The notes under the pieces: generated by a model
Databases searched by the model: none
What the model saw: the letters and a program-made list of their open reading frames with translations, nothing else
Told to the model about the DNA's origin: nothing
Translations under genes and position numbers: made by a program
Part shown: in pieces, positions 35,293-43,796 of the stretch
How the letters are laid out: each line of letters begins with the position of its first letter
How positions within the stretch are numbered: position 1 is the stretch's first letter
Assembly: GCA_963748095.1 (NCBI GenBank)
Contig: CAVVIO010000022.1
Span: 1-61,727, forward strand
Origin: CAVVIO01 sp963748095
GTDB lineage: Bacteria > Bacteroidota > Bacteroidia > Bacteroidales > UBA10428
Reading direction: 5' to 3'
Length of the DNA: 61,727 nucleotides

Positions 35293-36135
35293 TTATTTCA
35301 GTTGATTGGGCATCCGTTTGTCCATATCGTCATAATCGAGATTTTCGCCAGCCATTCCCCAGATAAAAATATAATTGGAAGTGCCTGCAGCAGCATGGAT
35401 CGACCAGGGAGGAGAAATAACTGCTTCTTCATTAGCCATCCATATGTGACGTGTTTCGTCGGGTTGGCCCATGAAATGACAAATTGCCTGATTTTCGGGT
35501 ACCTCAAAATAAAAATAAGCTTCCATTCTTCTTGAATGCGTATGAGCTGGCATGGTATTCCATACACTCCCGGGTTTCAATTCAGTCATACCCATCTGTA
35601 ACTGACAGGTTTCTACAACACTGTGCACAAGCAGTTTATTTATTTTCCGTGCATTTGATGATTCCAGGCTACCCAATTCCACCACTTCCGCATCGTTTAA
35701 TGTGATATGCCTGTTGGGGTAATTTTTGTGAGCCGGGGCCGAATTCAAATAAAAGTGTGCAGGCTTGTTTTTATCATTATTCGAAAACACTACATTTTTC
35801 GTTCCCATTCCCAGATAAAGGGCTTCTTTGTATTTCAAATTGTACTTCTTCCCATCAGCTTCCACTACCCCTTCTCCACCAACGTTTATAATTCCTATCT
35901 CCCTGCGATCGAGAAAATTTTCTGCTTTCAGCAGTTCAATTGTTTCGAGTGGCAACGGTTTATCAGCAGGGACAGCCCCTCCTACTATCAGCCGGTCGTG
36001 ATGGGTATAAACCAAATTGATTTCACCTGGTACCATCACCTTTTGTACAAGAAATTCTTTCCGTAATCTTTCTGTATCGAATTTTCTGGCATCGTCAGGA
36101 TGCACAGCAAATCGTTCCTGATAATTTATATTCAT
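35293..36135 (-). CDS. kduI: 5-dehydro-4-deoxy-D-glucuronate isomerase
   Basis: This 280-residue cupin isomerase is full length for KduI. Characteristic stretches: MNINYQERFAVHPDDARKFDTERLR start, ALYLGMGTK, NSAPAHKNYPNR, and the metal-binding cluster PAHTHSRRMEAYFYFE, followed by WSIHAAAGTSNYIFIWGMAGEN. It converts 5-keto-4-deoxyuronate (DKI), the product of unsaturated uronates, to DKII. It is first gene of the operon with kduD and the DUF4861 gene. Confidence 0.95.
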   Translation of the reverse strand: MNINYQERFAVHPDDARKFDTERLRKEFLVQKVMVPGEINLVYTHHDRLIVGGAVPADKPLPLETIELLKAENFLDRREIGIINVGGEGVVEADGKKYNLKYKEALYLGMGTKNVVFSNNDKNKPAHFYLNSAPAHKNYPNRHITLNDAEVVELGSLESSNARKINKLLVHSVVETCQLQMGMTELKPGSVWNTMPAHTHSRRMEAYFYFEVPENQAICHFMGQPDETRHIWMANEEAVISPPWSIHAAAGTSNYIFIWGMAGENLDYDDMDKRMPNQLK

Positions 36136-36234
36136 AATTCATTCTTTTTTATTTTCGAATACACTTTGTTTCTTGCATAAATTCTTTCGTTTTCAATCAT
36201 TAACACCAATTAAAATCAAACATTCAAAATTTAA

Positions 36235-36277
36235 TGCAATCGATTGTGCAAATTTATAAAATCTTACTTTAACGCAA
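36235..36277 (-). promoter_or_regulatory. Promoter and LacI-type operator of the kduI operon
   Basis: On the minus strand TTG (36277-36275), 18 bases and TAAATTTG (36256-36249) form a promoter. The operator core CAATCGATTG (36237-36246, perfect palindrome, CG centre) lies directly downstream over the expected start point. An almost identical site lies at 37614 before the aldolase operon. Binding there would block transcription start. The regulator is most likely the LacI protein encoded between the two sites. Confidence 0.7.
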
Positions 36278-36281
36278 TGAT

Positions 36282-37310
36282 TTATTCCACTTTTTTTAAA
36301 GAAGATTTTCTGATAACGAGTTCAGGTTCCAGAATTATTTGTGTCGATTTGGAGTCTTTGGCTGATCGGCCGATTTCATTTAAAAATAAACGGGCAGCAT
36401 TTTTCCCTATCTCATCACTGTGCTGGTCTACCGAGGTAAGGCCCGGTTCCAGCCATGCATTGAACGGTTCATTAGCAAAGCCTACTACTGCTATCTCATC
36501 CGGTATTTTAATATGGTTTTCTTTCAGACAAACCATTGCTCCAACGGCAGAAAAATCACTTGCGGCAAAAATCGCATCCGGTGGATCTTTCAATTTAATC
36601 AGATTTTCACAGGCTTCCTTCCCCCTATCCCATGTGATGGCATCTTTAACAATCAGATTCGGATCAATTGGAATACCTGCTTTTTCATGCGCTTTTATAA
36701 AGCCCTTTTTACGATTATTATATATAGTAATATGCTCCGGTCCGGCAAGATGCGCAATACGCCTGTATCCCTGACTGATAAGATGTTGTACTGCTTTTAG
36801 GGCGCCGGAATAATCATTAATGCCCACATTGCTAAATCTGGAATCATTAATGGCCCGGTCAAAAAATATCAGTGGCAGTCCTCTTTTTTTTACAAGTTCG
36901 AAATGATCAAATTTTTTGGTTTCTATGGAAATGGAAACCAGAATTCCATCAACTCTTGCATTAAGCAATGCGTAAACGTTTTCTATTTCTTTCTTGTAGC
37001 TTTCATCAGACTGCATGATGATGATCTTATAACCGGCGCTGCTGGCAACTTCCTCAATACCGCCTATAACACTTGAAAAGAAATAACGGTTAATGCGGGG
37101 TATAATAATTCCAATGATCTTGCTTTTACCACTTCTAAGGTTTGTAGCTACCATATTAGGCTGGTAATTTAGTTCAGCAGCTTTTTGTCTGACTTTTTCC
37201 TTGGTTTTTTTACTGATCCGGGGATGATCATTTAAAGCCCTTGAAACTGTAGAAGCAGAAATGTTAAGCAATCGCGCAATGTCATGTATGGTAACCGGAG
37301 TATAACTCAT
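36282..37310 (-). CDS. LacI-family regulator of the uronate genes
   Basis: The 342-residue protein has the N-terminal LacI helix-turn-helix (residues 5-26: TIHDIARLLNISASTVSRAL), hinge helix RPRI-like NYQPNMVATNLRSGKSKIIG, and a periplasmic-binding-protein-like effector domain (about 62-335). The DNA sites CAATCGATTG, with a central CpG, fit LacI-family operators. It lies between the kduI operon (same strand, downstream) and the aldolase/TRAP operon (divergent), each preceded by one operator. It should be a repressor relieved by a pathway intermediate such as KDG or an unsaturated uronate; the effector is inferred. Confidence 0.92.
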   Translation of the reverse strand: MSYTPVTIHDIARLLNISASTVSRALNDHPRISKKTKEKVRQKAAELNYQPNMVATNLRSGKSKIIGIIIPRINRYFFSSVIGGIEEVASSAGYKIIIMQSDESYKKEIENVYALLNARVDGILVSISIETKKFDHFELVKKRGLPLIFFDRAINDSRFSNVGINDYSGALKAVQHLISQGYRRIAHLAGPEHITIYNNRKKGFIKAHEKAGIPIDPNLIVKDAITWDRGKEACENLIKLKDPPDAIFAASDFSAVGAMVCLKENHIKIPDEIAVVGFANEPFNAWLEPGLTSVDQHSDEIGKNAARLFLNEIGRSAKDSKSTQIILEPELVIRKSSLKKVE

Positions 37311-37613
37311 TTAATCGATAATAATTTGATGTGTTGTTATTATTTAGTATAAATAAAGAAATAATGGTCGATCAATAGCTTAATCAACAAATACCACCTA
37401 TTCAATATTCTTTAATTTTTATTTACCTCATTCTTACTTTTAAAATGTTTCTACTTCTTTTCCTGATAAATAAAATTTCCATCACCTGTTTTGAATTTCA
37501 ATATTATCTGTATATTTACCCCTAAAATTTAACAATATTTTATTTCTTTGTCATTCCATTTAATCTGATTCCCTCTGGTATGTAAAGGAGGGATATTTTT
37601 AAAACATATAATA
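37311..37613. other. Divergent lacI/aldolase intergenic region
   Basis: AT-rich. Apart from the operator at its right end, no second palindrome of the CAATCGATTG type was found here, so the regulator gene itself may not be autoregulated. No complete promoter pair was clear. Confidence 0.4.
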
Positions 37614-37628
37614 CAATCGATTGCACAA
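37608..37628 (+). promoter_or_regulatory. LacI-type operator of the aldolase/TRAP operon
   Basis: ATACAATCGATTGCACAA, with the perfect core CAATCGATTG at 37614-37623, begins 34 bases before the aldolase ATG. It matches the site at 36237-36246 including a flanking TTGTGCA/TGCACAA half. A -7-like TATTTTTA sits upstream at 37594-37601. Confidence 0.75.
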
Positions 37629-37647
37629 AAATAATATATTTTTCAAT

Positions 37648-38325
37648 ATGGCGCGATTTAACAAAATAGAAGTTTTAGTACAAATGAAAGAAAATGGAAT
37701 GATTCCTGTTTTCTATCATCCTGATGCTGAAATTTGTATAAAGGTGATGAAAGCCTGTTATGACGGAGGTGTTACTATATTTGAGTTTACAAATCGTGGA
37801 GATTTTGCACATGAAGTATTTTCGATTGTAAGCAAATATGCGGCCGAAAAATTACCCGGAATGATCCTGGGAGTGGGTTCAGTCGTTGACCCTGTTACAG
37901 CTGCGCTTTATATCCAGTTGGGAGCAGGTTTTATCGTTTCTCCGGTTCTGAATGAGGAAATGGCAAAAATCTGTAATCGTAGAAAAGTGCCATGGATACC
38001 GGGATGTGGATCTGTTTCCGAGATATCCAAAGCCGAAGAATTGGGTGCTGATGTTGTGAAAATATTTCCGGCATCGCAGGTAGGAGGACCAAAATTTGTT
38101 GCTGCCGTGAAAGGCCCGATGCCCTGGTCGAATATAATGCCTACCGGTGGAGTGGAACCCAATGAAGAAAACCTGTCAGCATGGTTTCATGCAGGCGCTT
38201 ATTGTGTGGGTATGGGATCAAAACTTATCACAAAAGAAATTATCAATACCGGCAATTATAAACAATTAGCGGAAAAAGTAAAGGTAACACTGAGTCTCGT
38301 TCATGCGATTAAAGAAAAAATGTAA
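37648..38325 (+). CDS. eda: KDPG/KHG aldolase
   Basis: The 225-residue class I aldolase has E46 in FEFTNRG, GVGSVVDPVTA (75-85), PGCGSVSE (118-125) and the Schiff-base lysine K138 in DVVKIFPAS. It splits 2-keto-3-deoxy-6-phosphogluconate into pyruvate and glyceraldehyde-3-phosphate, the last step of uronate breakdown. I start at the ATG at 37648, because the frame above it crosses the operator. It leads the operon with TRAP genes; the stop is one base before the next ATG. A truncated copy lies at 41734-42186. Confidence 0.93.
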   Translation: MARFNKIEVLVQMKENGMIPVFYHPDAEICIKVMKACYDGGVTIFEFTNRGDFAHEVFSIVSKYAAEKLPGMILGVGSVVDPVTAALYIQLGAGFIVSPVLNEEMAKICNRRKVPWIPGCGSVSEISKAEELGADVVKIFPASQVGGPKFVAAVKGPMPWSNIMPTGGVEPNEENLSAWFHAGAYCVGMGSKLITKEIINTGNYKQLAEKVKVTLSLVHAIKEKM

Positions 38326-38326
38326 A

Positions 38327-39319
38327 ATGAAAATTTCATATTTGTATAAACGTATTATTTATACTGTAAGTCTTATTTTTCTATTGGGAGGATGTGCCGG
38401 AGTTCATCAAAAGCATAAAGTGCTTAAGTTGGCACATAGTCTCGATCCTACTCATCCGGTACATAAAGCCATGGTTTATATGGCTAACCGTGTGAAAGAA
38501 CTTTCGGACGGAAAACTTCAGATACAGATATACCCGAGCGGTCAGCTGGGAACAGAACAGGAATGTGTGGAATTACTACAGATTGGAAGCCTTGCCATGA
38601 CCAAAGTATCCGCTGCCGTACTTGAAAGTTTCACTCAGGATTTCAAGGTCTTCGGAATGCCCTATATTTTTAAATCAAAAGAACAATCATTCAATATCCT
38701 TGATGGCGAAATAGGTGACAGTATTCTTCAAAGCACCAGCAAATACCTGATAAAAGGATTGTGTTTTTACGATGCAGGAAGCCGGAGTTTTTATACGATC
38801 AAAACACCAATTTACAAACCGGATGATCTGAAAGGTTTAAAGATCCGGGTGATGAAAAGTATCAATGCCGTGAAGATGATTAAAATGCTGGGGGGTTCTC
38901 CAACTCCTATTTCATGGGGAGAGCTTTATACCGCTTTACAAAGTGGAGTGGTTGACGGTGCTGAAAATAATCCGCCCAGTTTTTATTTATCTCATCATTA
39001 CGAGGTATGTAAATATTATTCCCTTGACGAACACACTATGATACCGGATGTATTAATAATGAGTACAGTTGTTTGGAACAAACTCACCGAGCAGGAAAGA
39101 GGCTGGTTAATGCAGGCCGTAAAGGAATCTGTTGGTGTGGAACGTAAATTGTGGGCCGAATCGGTGAAAGAAAGTCTGGAAGCTGTAAAAAAAGCTGGTG
39201 TTACCATCATTCATCCCGATAAGGAACCTTTTATTAAGAAAGTGGAACCAATGTATGAGGAATATAAAGACAACAAAAGATTATATTCATTGATTCAAAA
39301 GATAAGAGCAATACAATAA
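38327..39319 (+). CDS. TRAP transporter solute-binding lipoprotein (DctP family)
   Basis: The 330-residue protein has lipobox LLGGC (Cys23), so it is a lipid-anchored periplasmic binding protein. DctP features: HSLDPTHPVHKAM (start of the fold), YPSGQLGTEQE, LKGLKIRVM with the conserved arginine that binds the substrate carboxylate, and LQSGVVDGAENNP. With eda and kdu genes around it, a uronate or KDG-like sugar acid is the probable ligand. It begins one base after the aldolase stop and is followed by the two permease genes. Confidence 0.93.
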   Translation: MKISYLYKRIIYTVSLIFLLGGCAGVHQKHKVLKLAHSLDPTHPVHKAMVYMANRVKELSDGKLQIQIYPSGQLGTEQECVELLQIGSLAMTKVSAAVLESFTQDFKVFGMPYIFKSKEQSFNILDGEIGDSILQSTSKYLIKGLCFYDAGSRSFYTIKTPIYKPDDLKGLKIRVMKSINAVKMIKMLGGSPTPISWGELYTALQSGVVDGAENNPPSFYLSHHYEVCKYYSLDEHTMIPDVLIMSTVVWNKLTEQERGWLMQAVKESVGVERKLWAESVKESLEAVKKAGVTIIHPDKEPFIKKVEPMYEEYKDNKRLYSLIQKIRAIQ

Positions 39320-39325
39320 TATAAA

Positions 39326-39793
39326 ATGAGAAAAAAAGTTGATGAGATACTGAGAATACTCTGTATTTTTTTCCTGGGAATCCTGGTTTTAGATGTTTTA
39401 TGGCAGGTTTTCAGCAGGTTTATTTTGGCTGATCCAAGCAGTTTTACCGATGAACTTGCAGGTTTTCTGCTTATCTGGGTGGGATTACTGGGTGCAGCTT
39501 ATGTTGCAGGTAAAAACGAGCATCTGGCGATTGATCTGTTAATCAAGAAAGTTAATGAAAAGAATAAACAAAGATTACAATTCGTGATCAGTTTAATGAT
39601 TGTCATTTTTGCAGCTACGGTGCTCATTATTGGAGGTTCATGGCTTGTATATACCCGTTTTATACTTGATGTCAGATCAGCGGCACTTTCCATCCCCATG
39701 GGATTTGTCTATCTGGTGTTACCAATCAGCGGATTATTAATATTTTATTATAACATTGACGATATTTTTAACCTTATCCGATCAAAAAAATAG
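39326..39793 (+). CDS. TRAP transporter small permease (DctQ family)
   Basis: The 155-residue protein has four transmembrane helices. DctQ features: VLWQVFSRFIL, FTDELAGFLLIWVGLLGAAY (about 40-59) and KNEHLAIDLL. It pairs with the large permease to move a substrate delivered by the DctP protein, driven by sodium. It lies 6 bases after the binding-protein gene and 6 before the large permease. Confidence 0.92.
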   Translation: MRKKVDEILRILCIFFLGILVLDVLWQVFSRFILADPSSFTDELAGFLLIWVGLLGAAYVAGKNEHLAIDLLIKKVNEKNKQRLQFVISLMIVIFAATVLIIGGSWLVYTRFILDVRSAALSIPMGFVYLVLPISGLLIFYYNIDDIFNLIRSKK

Positions 39794-39799
39794 ATTTGT

Positions 39800-41539
39800 A
39801 TGGACTATGCCGGCGTAATTGTTCTTATTTCAAGTTTCATAATTCTTCTGGCCCTTGGGGTACCTATTGCATTCAGTATTGGAATTTCCGGCATTCTGAC
39901 CATGCTGGTAAGTATTGACAGCATTCCCGCTTTCACAACCTATGCACAACGAATGGCCACCGGACTGGATAGTTTTGCCCTATTGGCGATACCCTTTTTT
40001 ATCCTTGCAGGTAATATAATGAACCGGGGCGGCATTGCCCTTCGATTAATAGATTTTGCCCGTGTGCTGGTCGGCCGTTTACCGGGAGGCTTAGCATTTG
40101 TAAATGTTCTGGCAAATATGTTATTTGGCGCTATTTCCGGATCGGCAGCAGCATCTGCTTCCGCTATCGGAACTATAATGGGACCCGAAATGGAAAACGA
40201 AGGTTATGACAAAAGATTCAGTACTGCCATTAATGTAACCTCTGCCACTACCGGCCTTTCTATTCCTCCAAGTAACATCCTTATTGTTTATTCATTAGCT
40301 AGTGGAGGAGCATCCATAGCCGCTCTATTCATTGCAGGATATATCCCAGGAATTCTTACCGGAGTCGGCTTGATGATCGTTGGAGCAATTTTTGCGATCC
40401 GCCATAAATACAAAGTTTCTTACGAACACAACCTTTTTGATATCGGACTTACCATCTCGAACCTTTTCGTTACTATATTACTATTTTATATCTTTTTAAA
40501 AAGTAATCTTCACTGGAGTTACCTTGCCATATTTGCATTGTGGTGGAGAACCGATCTTGAATTGATTTATAAAAAATTAAACAGGCACTTATGGACTAAT
40601 ATACTGATAGGAGGCATTCCGCTGATCATTAGTTTGTTTACTTTAGAATCTGTTCCTGTGTTCCTGGTAGTATTGGCAGTCATGATCCCTGCTTCCCTGT
40701 TTTTTGCCGGAAGACCATTAATCAGGATCCTGGTACAAACATTGCTCCTGTTCATTGCTATAAATTCAGATCCTTCAGGCTATCATCTGATTACTTCGGC
40801 AATCCTGTTGATTGCATCTGTCCAGTTTGGTTACCTTTTATCAAAAAGAGAACAAGATATAAGTAATTATTTCAAGGGAAGTAAAAAGTTTTACGATTCG
40901 GTACCCAGCCTGCTTTTACTTGTTGTAGTAATAGGAGGAATAATCGCCGGTATCTTTACAGCTACCGAAGCTTCTGCAATTGCTGTTTTATATGCACTAT
41001 TTCTTTCATTTGTCTATAAAGAGGTCAAAATAAAAATGATACCCGATATCCTGATAGCGTCAGTGACGACCACAGCTATTGTTTTATTGCTGGTTGCAAC
41101 AAGTATCGGTCTCTCGTGGATCATGTCCTATGAAAACATTCCCCAGACTGTTAGTGAAGGATTATTAAACATCAGTAATAATCCGTATATAATTTTACTG
41201 ATTATTAACCTGATATTACTAGCTGTTGGGACATTCATGGACATGACGCCAGCCGTGCTTATATTTACACCCATCTTTTTACCTATAGTGACTTCTCAGT
41301 TAGGAATGAATCCCATACATTTCGGTATAATTATGGTGCTGAATCTCAGCGTGGGTTTATGTACCCCTCCGGTAGGTTCGGTGCTGTTTATCGGCTGCAG
41401 TGTTTCAAAAGTTTCGATAGCAGATGTGATCAAACCGTTACTGCCCATGTATGTCGCCATGTTTATCGTCCTGCTGATGGTAACATATATACCGCAACTT
41501 AGTCTTTGGTTACCAGGATTATTTGGCTTTTTGAATTAA
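39800..41539 (+). CDS. TRAP transporter large permease (DctM family) with internal insertion
   Basis: The protein has 579 residues, against about 425-440 for usual DctM proteins. Both halves are well conserved: FALLAIPFFILAGNIMNRGGIA, SGSAAASASAIGTIMGPEM, IPPSNILIVY in the first; GGIIAGIFTATEASAIAV, MDMTPAVLIFTPIFLPI and LSVGLCTPPVGSVLF in the second. The extra 150 residues (about 211-360) lie between the halves and contain four or so additional hydrophobic segments. The frame is intact. The insertion may add helices to the scaffold. Confidence 0.9.
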   Translation: MDYAGVIVLISSFIILLALGVPIAFSIGISGILTMLVSIDSIPAFTTYAQRMATGLDSFALLAIPFFILAGNIMNRGGIALRLIDFARVLVGRLPGGLAFVNVLANMLFGAISGSAAASASAIGTIMGPEMENEGYDKRFSTAINVTSATTGLSIPPSNILIVYSLASGGASIAALFIAGYIPGILTGVGLMIVGAIFAIRHKYKVSYEHNLFDIGLTISNLFVTILLFYIFLKSNLHWSYLAIFALWWRTDLELIYKKLNRHLWTNILIGGIPLIISLFTLESVPVFLVVLAVMIPASLFFAGRPLIRILVQTLLLFIAINSDPSGYHLITSAILLIASVQFGYLLSKREQDISNYFKGSKKFYDSVPSLLLLVVVIGGIIAGIFTATEASAIAVLYALFLSFVYKEVKIKMIPDILIASVTTTAIVLLLVATSIGLSWIMSYENIPQTVSEGLLNISNNPYIILLIINLILLAVGTFMDMTPAVLIFTPIFLPIVTSQLGMNPIHFGIIMVLNLSVGLCTPPVGSVLFIGCSVSKVSIADVIKPLLPMYVAMFIVLLMVTYIPQLSLWLPGLFGFLN

Positions 41540-41634
41540 AAATGTTGTCACAGTTCAAACTACAGATTCCTGATAGCAAATGGGCTATTAACTATGCGTT
41601 ACTGAAAATCCCGGAATATCCAACTGTTTATGCT

Positions 41635-41736
41635 ATTTGTAAGGTTTTGTATTGAACAAAAGCCTAAAAGTTCTTTACCAGGGATAAAACACAATGGAGC
41701 GAATAAACAACAACGATCCTGCATAAAAAGTAGGTA
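41635..41736 (+). repeat. Dispersed repeat R3, truncated copy at the pseudogene junction
   Basis: The block from TTTGTAAGGT through TTGAACAAAAGCCTA, GATAAAACACAATGGAGCG and AACAACGATCCTGC aligns with 43637-43736. It stops in the left arm of the hairpin (AAAAAGTAGGTAG), where aldolase sequence begins without a gap. Confidence 0.85.
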
Positions 41737-42186
41737 GGTTCGGTTGTAGACCCGGTTACAGAAGCACTTTATATTCAGTTGGAAGCAGGTATTATCGTTT
41801 CACCGATACTGAATGAGGAAATGGCAAAAATCTGTAACCGTAGAAAAGTGCCATGGATACCGGGATGTGGATCTGTTTCCGAGATATCCAAAGCCGAAGA
41901 ATTGGGTGCCGATGTTGTGAAAATATTTCCGGCATCGCAGGTAGGGGGACCAAAATTTGTTGCTGCCGTGAAAGGCCCGATGCCCTGATCGAATATAATG
42001 CCTGCCGGTGGAGTGGAACCAAATGAAGAAAACCTGTCAGCATGGTTTAATGCTGGTGCATATTGTGTGAGTATGGGATCAAAACTTATCACAAAAGATA
42101 TTGAACAAAACAGTAATTATGACCTTTTACAAAAAAATGTTAGGGAAACGCTAACACTTATAAAAAACCTGAAAACAAAAATGTAA
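41734..42186 (+). pseudogene. Truncated, interrupted copy of the KDPG aldolase gene
   Basis: It matches the aldolase at 37648-38325 from about residue 76 (GSVVDPV) to the end. The first 75 codons are missing, replaced by repeat R3. Codon TGG of MPWSN is TGA at 41986-41988, so the frame is broken. Long stretches (MAKICNRRKVPWIPG) are still identical at the protein level, so the duplication or the conversion is recent. The tail (IEQNSNYDLLQKNVRETL) differs from the first copy. Confidence 0.9.
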
Positions 42187-42214
42187 ACCGCTCATATAAT
42201 TTAATCCCAAAATT

Positions 42215-43514
42215 ATGAATCAAATAAACAAAACTATTGGAAAATACAGGTGGACGATATGTTCTCTTGTATTTTTTGCTACTACAATTAATTATTTAGA
42301 CCGCCAGGTAATAGGTATACTTAAAGGTGAGTTGGAAACAAAACTCGGTATAGGTGAAGTGGCTTATGGTAATATTATTGCCGTTTTCACAACTGCTTAT
42401 GCTATAGGTATGGTTTTAGCCGGCAGATTAATCGACTGGATGGGAACAAAAATCGGTTATGCCTTGGCTTTACTAGGATGGAGTTTATCGGCGATTGGTC
42501 ATGCTTTTACAAAAGGACCTTTCGGATTTGGTGTAGCCAGGGGTTTTCTTGGCTTAAGTGAAGCTGGTAACTTTCCAGCGGCTATTAAAACAATTGCTGA
42601 ATGGTTTCCCAAAAAGGAAAGAGCATTGGCTACGGGAATTTTCAATTCAGGTGCAAATGTAGGAGCTATACTTGGCTCCATTGGTCGTACCGGCAATAGC
42701 TATAAAATGGGGCTGGCAGTGGGCTTTTATTATTACCGGTGCTATTGGCCTGATCTGGCTCTTCTTTTGGATAGTGATGTATGAAATTCCTGAAAAACAC
42801 AGGAAACTTTCAAAAGAAGAACATGAATATATCCTGAGCGATCATGAACCGGAAACTAAAACGCAAATCTCCTGGATTAAACTTTTAAAGTACAGACAGA
42901 CATGGGCCTTTTTTGTTGGAAAATTCCTGACCGACCCGGTATGGTGGTTTTATTTGTACTGGATCCCCGGCTGGCTTGAAAAGGTTCAGGGAGTTGGTAT
43001 CGGCCAATTCAGTAAATTCGGGCTTCCGATTGCTGTTATTTATACTTCTACCACTGTTGGAAGTATTTTTGGAGGCTGGGTTTCGTCCTACCTAATTAAA
43101 AGAGGATGGCAAGTCGGTAAAGCCCGTTCAACTGCCATGTTGCTGTTTGCATTGCTGGTTGTACCTATTATTTTTGTTCAATTCCATGGAGTAAGTTTTT
43201 GGATGGCAATAGCATTAATAAGTCTGGCAGCATCTGCACATCAGGCCTGGTCTGCAAATATTTTTACCACTGTATCGGATATGTTTCCCAAAAAAGCCGT
43301 TGCTTCGGTTACAGGTATAGGTGGTTTTGCCGGTGCTATCGGTGGTGCACTTATTGCCACTTTTGCAGGACATCTTCTTGGTTTTTGGGAAAAACAGGGA
43401 CATATACAAACAGGATATTTTATTCTTTTTGTACTTTGTGGTTCACTTTACCTGATAGCATGGGTATTAATCAAGGTAATTGCTCCGGGAATGAAAAGAG
43501 TTACCGATTTATAA
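42215..43514 (+). pseudogene. Frameshifted hexuronate-type MFS transporter (ExuT-like)
   Basis: Two overlapping frames together make one 430-residue major facilitator protein: 42215 to about 42670 gives MNQINKTIGKYRWTICSLVF ... GANVGAIL, and from 42672 LAPLVVPAIAIKWGWQWAF onward to 43514. One extra base near 42665-42673 explains the shift. The sequence, with NYLDRQVIG and FPAAIKTIAEWFPKKERALATG, resembles the ACS/hexuronate group (galacturonate/glucuronate). It follows the broken aldolase copy by 28 bases. If the extra base is real, the transporter is dead; if it is an error, the gene would be intact. Confidence 0.85.
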
Positions 43515-43535
43515 TCCGGAAAATAATATTTAAAC

Positions 43536-43568
43536 AAAAAGCCGCCTTTCTTTCAGGCGGTTTTTTTG
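43536..43568 (+). terminator. Terminator after the MFS gene
   Basis: GCCGCCT / AGGCGGT stem (43541-43561) with a run of T follows the stop at 43514 by about 25 bases. The stem is preceded by an A-run, so it could work both ways. Confidence 0.85.
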
Positions 43569-43636
43569 TTTATTTTGTTTTATCTCGAATTTCAAATTAT
43601 AATTATCATGGGTTTAGCCCAACATCCCGAATTAGA

Positions 43637-43796
43637 ACTTGTAAGGTATTGTATTGAACAAAAGCCTACAAGTTCTTTACAGGGATAAAACACAATGGAG
43701 CGAATAAATAACAACGATCCTGCATAAAAAGAGGTAGTAGTTTCTCCGAATCTGCTACCTCTTTTTTTGGCTCAACTGTGCCTTAAATCCTATATT
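43637..43796 (+). repeat. Dispersed repeat R3, full copy
   Basis: It contains CTTGTAAGGTA, ATTGAACAAAAGCCTACAAG, GATAAAACACAATGGAGCG and AACAACGATCC. A perfect 12-bp hairpin AAAAAGAGGTAG / CTACCTCTTTTT (43726-43766) follows, then the tail GGCTCAACTGTGCC ... CCTATATT. Its hairpin differs in sequence from the copies at 6742 and 1406 but keeps perfect pairing. The tail directly abuts cassette 5. Confidence 0.85.

Noticed and set aside
41779..41988. Functional small aldolase-like gene
   Set aside because: It lacks the first 75 codons and ends at a premature TGA inside the fold.
42672..43514. Independent second MFS gene
   Set aside because: It lacks the first helices; its sequence continues exactly where the upstream frame breaks, so both are one frameshifted gene.
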